From contig JAGWTR010000013.1 of assembly GCA_028868855.1 (NCBI GenBank), forward strand, positions 1 to 64,000: 64,000 bases of DNA, written 5' to 3'. The notes below the pieces were generated by a model. The model worked only from the letters and a program-made list of their open reading frames with translations. It ran no database searches and was not told the origin of the DNA. The stretch comes from Burkholderiales bacterium (GTDB lineage Bacteria > Pseudomonadota > Gammaproteobacteria > Burkholderiales > Burkholderiaceae_C). The translations under genes were made by a program, and so were the position numbers. This document shows, in pieces, positions 19,202-27,587 of the stretch. The first letter of the stretch is position 1, and each line of letters starts with the position of its first letter.

Positions 19202-20449
19202 TTATTTGATGCCCAGACGAATGGCATCCCACATGCGACCCAGCCAGCCAGCGCTGGGCACCTCGTCCAGGGTTTGCAGGGGCAGCTCGCGCAGCGGCTG
19301 ACCACCCAGGGTGACCTTGAGGGTGCCCACGGACTGACCTTTGTTGAGCGGGGCCAGCAAGGGATCGTTGCGGCTCACCGTGCTTTGCAAACTGGCCCCC
19401 TGTCCGCGCGGCACGACCACCACCAACGGGGTCAGGCGCCCCAGGCGCACGGTGGACGCCTGGCCTTTCCAGACCGGTGCGGTGCTCACCGCCTGGCTGG
19501 CATCGAACAGCTTGACCATGTCAAAGCCGCTGTAGCCCCAGTTCAGCAGCTTCTGGCTTTCGTTGGCACGTGCTTCGGGCGAGGCGGTGCCCACCACCAC
19601 ACTCAAAAGTCGGCGATTGCCGCCTGCGGTGGGGCGCTGCGCCGTGGCGATCAGGCAATAACCGGCGGCATCGGTGTAACCGGTCTTGAGGCCATCGACC
19701 GTCGGGTCGCGCCACAACAGCAAATTGCGGTTGGGCTGACGGATGCCGTTGTAGGTGAACTCCTTGGTGGAGTAGTACGGCAGGGACTGCGGGTAGTCGG
19801 TGATCAGGCGCATGGCGATGATCGACAGCTCGCGTGCCGTGCTGATGTGCCCTGGCGCGGTCAGGCCTTCCGGGTTTTTGAAGGCCGTGGCCTTCAGGCC
19901 AAACACCTGGGCCTGGCGGTTCATCATCTCGACGAAGCCTTCGACCGTGCCGCCGATGCCCTCGGCCAGCGCCACCGAGGCGTCGTTGCCACTCTGGATG
20001 ATCACGCCCTTGATCAGGTCATCGACCTTGACGCGCGAGTTGACCTTGATGAAGGTGCGCGAAGCGCCGGTCATGCCGGTGCGCCAGGCACGCTCGGACA
20101 CCGGCAGCTCCTGGTTGAGCTGCAGCCTGCCGTTCTGCAGGGCCTGGAAGGCCAGGTAGGCGGTCATCAATTTGGTCAGGGACGCCGGCTCGACGGGCTG
20201 GTCGGCGTTGCGAGCAGCCAGGGTCTGCTGACTGCTGAGGTCTTGCAGGATGTAGGCGCGCGCGGCCACTTCGGGCGGTTGCGGCAGCGCCGCGCTCGGT
20301 GGCGCAAACGGCAGAGTCAGCACTGGGGTGGAAGCCCACGTGGGCGACGGGGCCGCGTGGGCCGGCAGGACGGCCACGGACAGTCCGGTAGACAGGCTGA
20401 CCACCAATGCGGTGACCACGAATGAACGGCGAGGGGAATTGAAAGTCAT
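19202..20449 (-). CDS. dacA: D-alanyl-D-alanine carboxypeptidase (PBP5/6 family)
   Basis: Periplasmic low-molecular-mass penicillin-binding protein (family S11) that trims the terminal D-Ala of peptidoglycan stem peptides. An N-terminal signal peptide ends near PAHAAP. The three penicillin-binding motifs are intact: SLTK (Ser90 nucleophile), SGN (153-155) and KTG (255-257). The C-terminal part is the PBP5-type beta domain, ending in an amphipathic helix (WLGRMWDAIRLGIK) expected to anchor it to the membrane. The ATG at 20449 is chosen; an in-frame TTG lies 9 bases upstream. It could equally be called dacC. Confidence 0.94.
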   Translation of the reverse strand: MTFNSPRRSFVVTALVVSLSTGLSVAVLPAHAAPSPTWASTPVLTLPFAPPSAALPQPPEVAARAYILQDLSSQQTLAARNADQPVEPASLTKLMTAYLAFQALQNGRLQLNQELPVSERAWRTGMTGASRTFIKVNSRVKVDDLIKGVIIQSGNDASVALAEGIGGTVEGFVEMMNRQAQVFGLKATAFKNPEGLTAPGHISTARELSIIAMRLITDYPQSLPYYSTKEFTYNGIRQPNRNLLLWRDPTVDGLKTGYTDAAGYCLIATAQRPTAGGNRRLLSVVVGTASPEARANESQKLLNWGYSGFDMVKLFDASQAVSTAPVWKGQASTVRLGRLTPLVVVVPRGQGASLQSTVSRNDPLLAPLNKGQSVGTLKVTLGGQPLRELPLQTLDEVPSAGWLGRMWDAIRLGIK

Positions 20450-20467
20450 GGGATTCAATGAAAAGAG

Positions 20468-21115
20468 TCAATCGGAATGAACAGCCGGCACCGTGGCACG
20501 CAGATGCCGCAGCACCAGTTCGCGCAGCACGGGAAGCTGGCCATGAAAGAAGTGCCCTACGCCCGGCACCACGGTGATGGGCAGGGATTGGGGCCGGGCC
20601 CAGTCCAGCACGCTGGACAGCGGCACCACGTCGTCCTGTTCGCCGTGCACCACCAGGGTGTGCTCGGGCACGGCGGGCATGTCGGGGCGCGAGGTGGCCG
20701 GACCCACGAGGATCAGCCCCTGCGGCAAGGGCGACACACGGGCATGGGCGCGGGCCGCCACGAAGCCGCCGAACGAAAAACCGGCCAGAACCAGCGGGCG
20801 GCCGCGCACGACGGGATCGCCCTGGTGATGAGCGATCACGGCAAGCATGTCGTCCACCTCCCCGACGCCGGCGTCCCACATCCCCCCGGAGCGCCCGATG
20901 CCGCGAAAGTTGAAGCGCACCGCGCGCCAGCCGGCCAGCACGAAAGCGCGCGACAAGGTGTACACGACCTTGTTGTCCAGCGTGCCGCCTTGCTGCGGGT
21001 TCGGGTGCGCGATCACGGCCAGCCCGAGGGGCGCCGCCGTCTTGGGGTCGTCCACCACCGTTTCAAGCAGGCCCGCCGGGCCCTCGATGGTGTGCGAAGC
21101 GGGACGTCCGATCAT
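20468..21115 (-). CDS. Alpha/beta hydrolase (dienelactone hydrolase-like)
   Basis: A 215-residue hydrolase with a GFSFGG nucleophile elbow, an AHPNP oxyanion segment and FNFRGIGRSGG, the pattern of the YfhR/alpha-beta family found in many betaproteobacteria. Downstream acid and base candidates are Asp and His in GEQDDVV and GVGHFFHG. The open frame extends into the ferredoxin gene, but the extension is out of character. The ATG at 21115 lies 13 bases after the ferredoxin stop and the stop lies 18 bases before the carboxypeptidase start. Substrate unknown. Confidence 0.85.
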   Translation of the reverse strand: MIGRPASHTIEGPAGLLETVVDDPKTAAPLGLAVIAHPNPQQGGTLDNKVVYTLSRAFVLAGWRAVRFNFRGIGRSGGMWDAGVGEVDDMLAVIAHHQGDPVVRGRPLVLAGFSFGGFVAARAHARVSPLPQGLILVGPATSRPDMPAVPEHTLVVHGEQDDVVPLSSVLDWARPQSLPITVVPGVGHFFHGQLPVLRELVLRHLRATVPAVHSD

Positions 21116-21128
21116 GCCCAGGCCCTGA

Positions 21129-21455
21129 TCAACGACCCACGTCGGGCGGCAACACCAGACGCTCAACCACTTCGCCGTGCACCAAGTGCTTTTGCACGAT
21201 CTCGTCGATGTCGGCCTTGTCAACATAGGTGTACCAGGTGCCTTCTGGGTAGACCACGGCGACGGGGCCGCCAGCACAGCGGTCCAGACAACCGGCCTTG
21301 TTGACACGCACCTGGCCGGGTCCGGCCAGACCGGCGCGCTTGACCTGCTCCTTGCAATGGTCAAAGGCGGCCTTGGCATCGTGGTCGCCGCAGGAGGCCT
21401 CGCCATTGATGCGCTGGTTGAGACAGAAGAATATGTGGCGTTGGTAATAACTCAT
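21129..21455 (-). CDS. Thioredoxin-like [2Fe-2S] ferredoxin
   Basis: A 108-residue protein of the thioredoxin-like 2Fe-2S ferredoxin family. Ligands fit the pattern: Cys11 and Cys22 near the N-terminus, then Cys56 and Cys60 in AGCLDRC. Cys33 is extra. An electron-carrier role is inferred from the family; the partner is unknown. It is packed 9 bases after the VanZ-like gene and 13 bases before a hydrolase gene in a long co-directional array. Confidence 0.88.
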   Translation of the reverse strand: MSYYQRHIFFCLNQRINGEASCGDHDAKAAFDHCKEQVKRAGLAGPGQVRVNKAGCLDRCAGGPVAVVYPEGTWYTYVDKADIDEIVQKHLVHGEVVERLVLPPDVGR

Positions 21456-21464
21456 GGGACGATT

Positions 21465-22616
21465 TTAAGAAGTTGCCTGGCCGTCATGCCGACCTTCATG
21501 CCCGACGGCCCGGGTCATCAACCAGCCCAGGGCCACATAAGGCCACAACAGTCCAAACCATCGCGACAGACCATGAAAGCGGATGAAGCGCCCATGTTCC
21601 CACGATTCACTGGACACTTCGTAATAAGGGTCGGGCGGCACCTGGTGGATCAGCCCGACCAGACCCAGCAGCACGACCACCCCGATCCAGGCGCAGGTGC
21701 GGCGCGAGCGGCCCAGCAACAAGCCTCCCAGCAGGGAGCCCATCAGCAGCCCGATCACCGACGGCATGGTCAGCCAAGTCAGGGCGTGCTCCGGCCCGAA
21801 GTTCATCGCGGTCGACACGGTCGTGGTGCTCACGCCCGCCACCACCGCGCCGGCCAGCAATAGCAAGCGCGTGACATGCGGGCGCGCCAGGGCACAGGCC
21901 ACGCACATGGGGGCCAGCAAACCCAGGGCCACCGTGATCGCCTCTCGTGCGGGCAACCAGTTGGGGTGCACCAGCAAGGTCGGGGTGGCCGTCCACAGGC
22001 TCAGTGGATCGTCGGGCAAAAACCAGCGTTGCCAGGGGGTCCCACTGGTCCAATCGACCAAGGCGATGCGCAGTGGCGGCAACAACTGTCCCTCCCCCAG
22101 CGGCAAGGGCGGAGGGAACAGCAGGCCCACTGGCCACATCCAGATCAATGCGAGACCAAAACCGGCCTGTGGGATGAACCAACGCTCGCGCAAACGGTGC
22201 CACACATCGACCAGCCCAAGGGCGTCCAGGGTGACCGCCGCCAGCGCACCCCAGGCCATGCCCACGGTGTTGAGCAACCAGTCCGAAATCGAGGGCACCC
22301 GCGACGGCACGGTGAACTGGATCAACTCGAGCGCATACGACAGGGCAGAGCCCGACAACAAGGTCCAGATGGCCGCCGTCGACGGCGGCTGTCCGCTGCG
22401 CAAATGCGCCAGACACATCACCAAGCCAAGCGGCAGATAGCCCAGCAGATTGGCCGCCAGATCAGACGACACCTCATGGCCCAGTCGGGGCAGGATCCAA
22501 CTGAACATCTGGCGGTCGGGCCAATGCCAGCCGCTCAAAGGGTACAAGGTGGCATAGATGATGAGGGCCACGGCCACCCACGTCAGAGGCCATGCAGTGC
22601 TGCGGTGCAAGGACAT
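21465..22616 (-). CDS. VanZ family membrane protein
   Basis: A 383-residue integral membrane protein whose N-terminal third (about 10-130) matches the VanZ domain: YATLYPLSGW, a helix with DLAANLLGYLPLG, ALELIQ, and SISDWLLNTVGMAWG. Additional predicted helices fill the C-terminal two thirds. Function in betaproteobacteria is unknown; the founding VanZ affects teicoplanin resistance, which should not be assumed here. It lies 24 bases after hemJ and may share its transcript. Confidence 0.85.
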   Translation of the reverse strand: MSLHRSTAWPLTWVAVALIIYATLYPLSGWHWPDRQMFSWILPRLGHEVSSDLAANLLGYLPLGLVMCLAHLRSGQPPSTAAIWTLLSGSALSYALELIQFTVPSRVPSISDWLLNTVGMAWGALAAVTLDALGLVDVWHRLRERWFIPQAGFGLALIWMWPVGLLFPPPLPLGEGQLLPPLRIALVDWTSGTPWQRWFLPDDPLSLWTATPTLLVHPNWLPAREAITVALGLLAPMCVACALARPHVTRLLLLAGAVVAGVSTTTVSTAMNFGPEHALTWLTMPSVIGLLMGSLLGGLLLGRSRRTCAWIGVVVLLGLVGLIHQVPPDPYYEVSSESWEHGRFIRFHGLSRWFGLLWPYVALGWLMTRAVGHEGRHDGQATS

Positions 22617-22640
22617 CAGCGCGACCTCGCCTTCACCTGA

Positions 22641-23072
22641 TCAGAAGGGCTTGACGACCACAAGGACCACGATGGCGGCCAACAGCAGCACAGGCACCTC
22701 GTTGAAGACACGCATCCAGCGGTGACTGCGGTGATTGCGCAGCTGCTCGAAATCGCGCAGGATCTTGCGGCACACGTGGTGATAACCAATGACGCCGATC
22801 ACCAGGGCGAGCTTGGCGTGCACCCAGCCATGGCCCGGACCATGCAGGCCCACCCCGTAATAGAGCCACAGGACCAGGCCAAACACCAGCGCGGGAATCA
22901 TCAGCAGCGACATGAAGCGGTAGAGCTTGCGCGCCATCAGCAGCAGGCGCTCCCGCTCGGCGTGACTGTCGCCGGGCACCATGGCCAGATTGACAAACAG
23001 GCGCGGCAGGTAAAACAGACCGGCAAACCAGCTGGCCACAAAAATGATGTGAAGGGCTTTGATCCAGAGCAT
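22641..23072 (-). CDS. hemJ: Protoporphyrinogen IX oxidase HemJ
   Basis: A 143-residue, four-helix membrane protein matching HemJ (UPF0093), which oxidises protoporphyrinogen IX in heme synthesis. Family landmarks are LHIIFVASWFAGLFYLPRLFV at the N-terminus with His8, RKLYRFM, GWVHAKL (His85, Lys87) and the C-terminal FNEVPVLLL. It could be annotated as a CopD-family protein, but the NEVPVLLL ending and the adjacent divergent hemB favour HemJ. Its upstream region holds the candidate RNA described at 23129-23242. Confidence 0.9.
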   Translation of the reverse strand: MLWIKALHIIFVASWFAGLFYLPRLFVNLAMVPGDSHAERERLLLMARKLYRFMSLLMIPALVFGLVLWLYYGVGLHGPGHGWVHAKLALVIGVIGYHHVCRKILRDFEQLRNHRSHRWMRVFNEVPVLLLAAIVVLVVVKPF

Positions 23073-23126
23073 GGGCGATTATGGCCAGCGCTGGCGCCGA
23101 TTGCCGCGATGCGCAAAGATGGCGGC

Positions 23127-23160
23127 ACAAAAAAAGAGCCCCGGCCGAAGCCGGGGCTTT
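23127..23160 (-). terminator. Strong intrinsic terminator upstream of hemJ
   Basis: On the minus strand a perfect 9-bp GC-rich stem (AGCCCCGGC, UUCG tetraloop, GCCGGGGCU; 23158-23150 with 23145-23137) is followed by C and seven U residues. The orientation is clear because the plus strand has only a short T run after the stem. No minus-strand gene lies immediately upstream, so it must end a transcript starting in the hemJ-hemB gap. Confidence 0.85.
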
Positions 23161-23242
23161 GAAGCCTTAACGCTGTCATCACGGTAAGGCACCTGCTCAG
23201 GGAGGAAAAGCAGGGAATGAAGGCCTTGCGGCGTATCATTCA
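23129..23242 (-). ncRNA. Candidate structured small RNA (or hemJ leader with terminator)
   Basis: A predicted RNA of about 114 nt starts just downstream of a good promoter and ends at a strong terminator. I can draw four hairpins on the minus strand. HP1 pairs 23241-23236 with 23220-23215 and contains an inner GCC-GCAA-GGC tetraloop hairpin. HP2 pairs 23214-23210 with 23196-23192 around the loop UUUUCCUCCCUGA, whose CCUCCC could pair with Shine-Dalgarno sequences. HP3 is GCCUUA/UAAGGC (23190-23185 with 23169-23164). HP4 is the terminator. An open frame on this strand runs through all of them, arguing against coding. It matches no RNA family I recognise. Alternatively it is an attenuated leader for hemJ, 57 bases downstream. 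Confidence 0.55.
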
Positions 23243-23248
23243 AAGCGG

Positions 23249-23277
23249 ATTATAGGGGGATTGAGCAACCATGTCTT
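23249..23277 (-). promoter_or_regulatory. Sigma-70 promoter in the hemJ-hemB gap
   Basis: On the minus strand AAGACA (23277-23272) and a perfect TATAAT (23254-23249) are separated by 17 bases. Predicted start of transcription is about 23242, at the first base of the first hairpin of the candidate RNA. Confidence 0.65.
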
Positions 23278-23293
23278 TAGGGCATGTCCGTAA

Positions 23294-24376
<1,083 letters not shown>

Positions 24377-24390
24377 GCCGGGATGCTGCC

Positions 24391-25509
24391 TTGCGTTTCT
24401 TCCTGATCAACGACCGCTTCCAGGAACTGCCAACCTGGCCGGACGCCCTGCCCGACCATGGTTTTTTGTGGGTTTCCACCACGCGGCGCGCCTTTGAAGT
24501 CGGCTTGAGCGACGTGCAGGCGCATCTGCAGAGCCTGACCGGCGGCAACCTGATCGACCTGCACATCAGCGATCTGCTGAACTCGCAACTGCCCTCGCAA
24601 TACGGCTACACCTCCTGGTACGACCTGCTGGTGTTTCGGCGCCTGGCGGCGGCAGCGGGCACCGAACACCTGTTCCTGGACGACGCGCACGGCACGGCCT
24701 CGACCGCGCGGCAAGCGCTGTCCAGCATCGACACCAGTCCGGTGGGCTTCGCGGTGTTCGACCGCGTGCTGCTGACGGTGCACCCTGCCGACTGCTCAGT
24801 GCGGGATTTTTTCGAGACGCGGCTCGACCAGATGGGCAATGCGGACCCGCGCGCCAAAGGCCGGACCGAAGAGGGGCGCAGCGCCGTCAACCGCCTTCCG
24901 CCCAGCCCGGCCGACCTGATGGTGCGCATCGTCAACCACATGGTCGACAGCTACCTGGACTTGCGCCGCCTGTTGAGCAAGCAGTCCGACTACCTGCAGC
25001 AAGAGCTGTTGAGCAACCGCCACCCGTTCACGCATTGGCAGGCCTTGCTCGATTCGCGCAACGCCTTGCACCAACTCGAAGACACCTGCGAAGACCAGCG
25101 CAGCGCCGTCCAGGAATGGATTGACGCGCTGGACGACTGGCCCACCCCCGCCGACCCCACCGCCGCGCGCGAACGCGAGGTGCTGCGCGTGCGCTCGCGC
25201 GACGTGCTCGAACACATCGAACGGGTGCTGGGCCACGTGCGGCGCCTGGAGTCGTCGTCCGAAGGCGCCGTGCAGATGCATTTTTCGCTGCAAGGCAACC
25301 GCACCAACGAGATCATGCGCACGCTGACGGTGCTGACCGCCGTGTTCCTGCCGCTTAACCTCATCACGGGCATTTTCGGCATGAACTTCGATGCCCTGCC
25401 CTTGATCCACACCAAACTGGGCTTCTGGATCGCCTGCGGGCTGATGACTTCAGTGGTGCTTGGGCTGGTGATTTTCTTCAGGCGCAAGCGCTACCTGAGC
25501 AACCACTAG
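24391..25509 (+). CDS. corA: CorA family magnesium transporter
   Basis: A 372-residue CorA-type channel for Mg2+ or related divalent cations. The large N-terminal cytoplasmic domain ends in a long helical stalk. Two C-terminal membrane helices follow, with the GMN selectivity motif at 330-332 (GIFGMNF), and a positively charged end (FFRRKRYLSNH). The start appears to be TTG at 24391, 14 bases after the hemB stop; an ATG at 24383 is out of frame. The stop is shared in CTAG with the convergent uracil-DNA glycosylase gene. Confidence 0.92.
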   Translation: MRFFLINDRFQELPTWPDALPDHGFLWVSTTRRAFEVGLSDVQAHLQSLTGGNLIDLHISDLLNSQLPSQYGYTSWYDLLVFRRLAAAAGTEHLFLDDAHGTASTARQALSSIDTSPVGFAVFDRVLLTVHPADCSVRDFFETRLDQMGNADPRAKGRTEEGRSAVNRLPPSPADLMVRIVNHMVDSYLDLRRLLSKQSDYLQQELLSNRHPFTHWQALLDSRNALHQLEDTCEDQRSAVQEWIDALDDWPTPADPTAAREREVLRVRSRDVLEHIERVLGHVRRLESSSEGAVQMHFSLQGNRTNEIMRTLTVLTAVFLPLNLITGIFGMNFDALPLIHTKLGFWIACGLMTSVVLGLVIFFRRKRYLSNH

Positions 25510-26294
25510 TCGGCCACGCCCGCCAGCAGTTCGCGGGCCCGGCACAGGTCGTCCCACACCAGGGCCTTGTCGACCGGGTTGCGCAGCAGGTAGGCCGGGT
25601 CGTAGGTGACGATGACCGGCGTGCCATGGACCTGGTGCACCTGGCCGCGCAGCTTGCCGATCGGCAACGTACTCTTGAGCAGTGCCTGCGCGGCAAAGCG
25701 CCCCATGGCCAGGATGACGCGCGGCTGCACCAGCGCGATCTGGCGCATCAGGTAGGGCTCGCATTGCGCCACTTCGGCCGGCTGCGGATTGCGGTTCTCG
25801 GGCGAGCGGCACTTGAGCACATTGGCGATGAACACCTGCCGCCCGGCATCGGCCTCGCCGCGGGTCAGACCCACGGCCTCCAGCATGCGGTCCAGCAATT
25901 GGCCAGGGCGGCCCACGAAGGGTTCGCCCTGGAGGTCTTCCTGCTCGCCGGGCGCCTCGCCCACGATCATCCAGTGCGCCTGCTCATGGCCCACGCCAAA
26001 CACGGCCTGGCGTCGGCTCTGGCACAGGCCGCAGGCCTGGCAGCCCGCCACGGCGGTGCGCAAGGCGGACCAGTCCATCTGGTCGATGCCATCGGGGCGC
26101 GGGCCCAAGACCACCTCGATGCCGGTCGCTGCGGGCGCGGGGCGGTCGGCGGCGGCTGGCGGCGCCTTGGCCCGGGCGGGCTTTGGCTCCGAGACGAGCG
26201 CTGCGTCCGCAACCTCGTCCTGCGGCGGCACAGGCCAGAAGGCCGGGATGCCCATTTCGCGCAGCATGGCGCGCTGCAGCTCAGACCAGCGCAT
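25506..26294 (-). CDS. Uracil-DNA glycosylase, family 4 (Fe-S)
   Basis: Removes uracil from DNA to start base-excision repair. The first 80 residues are a variable Pro/Ala-rich region. The catalytic domain has the motif GEAPGEQED (112-120) and four cluster ligands Cys85, Cys88, Cys162 and Cys178, as in 4Fe-4S family-4 enzymes. The second motif reads TYDPAYLLR: Asp232 replaces the His that I expect (HPAYLLR). The start overlaps the tsaB-rimI stop by 14 bases, so the two are cotranscribed. Confidence 0.92.
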   Translation of the reverse strand: MRWSELQRAMLREMGIPAFWPVPPQDEVADAALVSEPKPARAKAPPAAADRPAPAATGIEVVLGPRPDGIDQMDWSALRTAVAGCQACGLCQSRRQAVFGVGHEQAHWMIVGEAPGEQEDLQGEPFVGRPGQLLDRMLEAVGLTRGEADAGRQVFIANVLKCRSPENRNPQPAEVAQCEPYLMRQIALVQPRVILAMGRFAAQALLKSTLPIGKLRGQVHQVHGTPVIVTYDPAYLLRNPVDKALVWDDLCRARELLAGVAD

Positions 26295-27546
26295 TGGCGT
26301 CCCCCCGGTCTTGTCTCAGGTTCAGGTCCCGGCGCATCACCAGGGCATCCTCGCGGCCTTCGGGCCCCGGGTAATAGCCTTTACGCACACTCACCTCGAC
26401 AAAACCTTGGCCTTGGTACAACTTGCGCGCGCGCTCATTGGACGGGCGCACCTCCAGCCACAAGGCCTTGGCCCCACGCCGGGCGCATTCGGCATAGAGC
26501 CCCCTGAGCAGCTCACGGGCCACGCCACCCCCCTGCAAGGTTTTGTCGACCGCGATGTTGAGCAGGTGCATTTCGTCCACCCCGTCCATGGCCACGCAGA
26601 CCCCGACAATGCGCTCGCTGCCAGCTCGACAGCACACGCGCATCCAGTACGAACTGCGCAGCGACGAGCGGTAGTTGCCCTCGGTCCAAGCGTGCGTGGG
26701 ATGCGTGCAGGCCAGATGCTCCATGTGCAGCACGGCAGGGATGTCGGACTCGGTCATGGGCCGGTCCGTCAGCGTCGGGCGTCTGGCCGCCAGGCGCTCG
26801 GCGGTGGTCTGCGCCACTTTGTCGCGCACATACAGGGGCAGCGCCAGGGCCGCGTCCAACACCTCGCCACGGGCCCAGGCCCGCCGCGCCAGGGCCGCCA
26901 GGGCCGTGCCACGGGGGGCGGCCTCGGGCCAGGTGGCTTCGCTCAAGCCCTCAAACGTCGCCGGATGGGCACGCAAGGCATTGCCCGCCACGCGAGGGGC
27001 AGCACCAGAGGCACCGCCCGCCAGCCAGCGCTCGCGCGGCGCGCCCACGGCCCACAGCTGAGGCTCGGACTGGGCATGCCAGAGGCTGCCGTCCCATTGG
27101 TAGGCGGCCACATAGAGCTCGTTCATGCGGGCGTCCTGCGCCACCCAGACGGACTGGCCGGGGCCCCACGCCGGCGGGTTGGATTGACGCGCGTCTTCGG
27201 CAATGGCCATCAGGGTGTCGATCGAGATGACGGGGCAGGGCACCGCCAGAGCCAGGCCCTGCGCGATGGAACAGGCTGTGCGCAAGCCGGTGAACGCGCC
27301 CGGGCCACGCCCGAAGGCGATGGCATCCAGCTGGTGCCAAGCCACGCCGGCCTCGGCCAGCAAGGCCTGCATGGCCGGCAAGGTGCTGCGCGAGGCCTGC
27401 GCCCCACCCGGCACCTCGGCCGTGCGCACCACCTCGCCCACGACCAGCGCCAGGTGCACCACGTCGGTGGCGGTGTCCAGCGCCAGCAGGCGAGGCCCGT
27501 CGGCGGCGGGCAAGGAAGGCGAAGCGGAAGAATCGGCGAACAACAT
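26281..27546 (-). CDS. TsaB-RimI fusion: t6A synthesis protein and ribosomal-protein alanine acetyltransferase
   Basis: One continuous frame of about 421 residues joins two normally separate proteins. Residues about 1-235 are TsaB, the partner of TsaD in N6-threonylcarbamoyladenosine (t6A) tRNA modification: LLALDTATD, FGRGPGAFTGLR and ISIDTLMAIAED are its landmarks. Residues about 240-421 are RimI, a GNAT acetyltransferase acting on ribosomal protein S18: MTESDIPAV, LLNIAVDKTLQGGGVA (acetyl-CoA loop), EVRPSN and RKGYY. The ATG at 27546 is conservative; a GTG at 27564 with AAAGGA 5 bases upstream and an ATG at 27570 are alternatives. It overlaps udg downstream and diverges from dacB across a tiny gap. 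Confidence 0.88.
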   Translation of the reverse strand: MLFADSSASPSLPAADGPRLLALDTATDVVHLALVVGEVVRTAEVPGGAQASRSTLPAMQALLAEAGVAWHQLDAIAFGRGPGAFTGLRTACSIAQGLALAVPCPVISIDTLMAIAEDARQSNPPAWGPGQSVWVAQDARMNELYVAAYQWDGSLWHAQSEPQLWAVGAPRERWLAGGASGAAPRVAGNALRAHPATFEGLSEATWPEAAPRGTALAALARRAWARGEVLDAALALPLYVRDKVAQTTAERLAARRPTLTDRPMTESDIPAVLHMEHLACTHPTHAWTEGNYRSSLRSSYWMRVCCRAGSERIVGVCVAMDGVDEMHLLNIAVDKTLQGGGVARELLRGLYAECARRGAKALWLEVRPSNERARKLYQGQGFVEVSVRKGYYPGPEGREDALVMRRDLNLRQDRGDANALV

Positions 27547-27587
27547 GGCGGGAAGTGTAGCCACTGGCATCCTTTTATGATGCGTGC

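Noticed and set aside
22937-23239. 100-codon minus-strand frame over the candidate RNA
   Set aside because: It runs through a strong terminator and into hemJ out of frame; no protein family match, so treated as non-coding.
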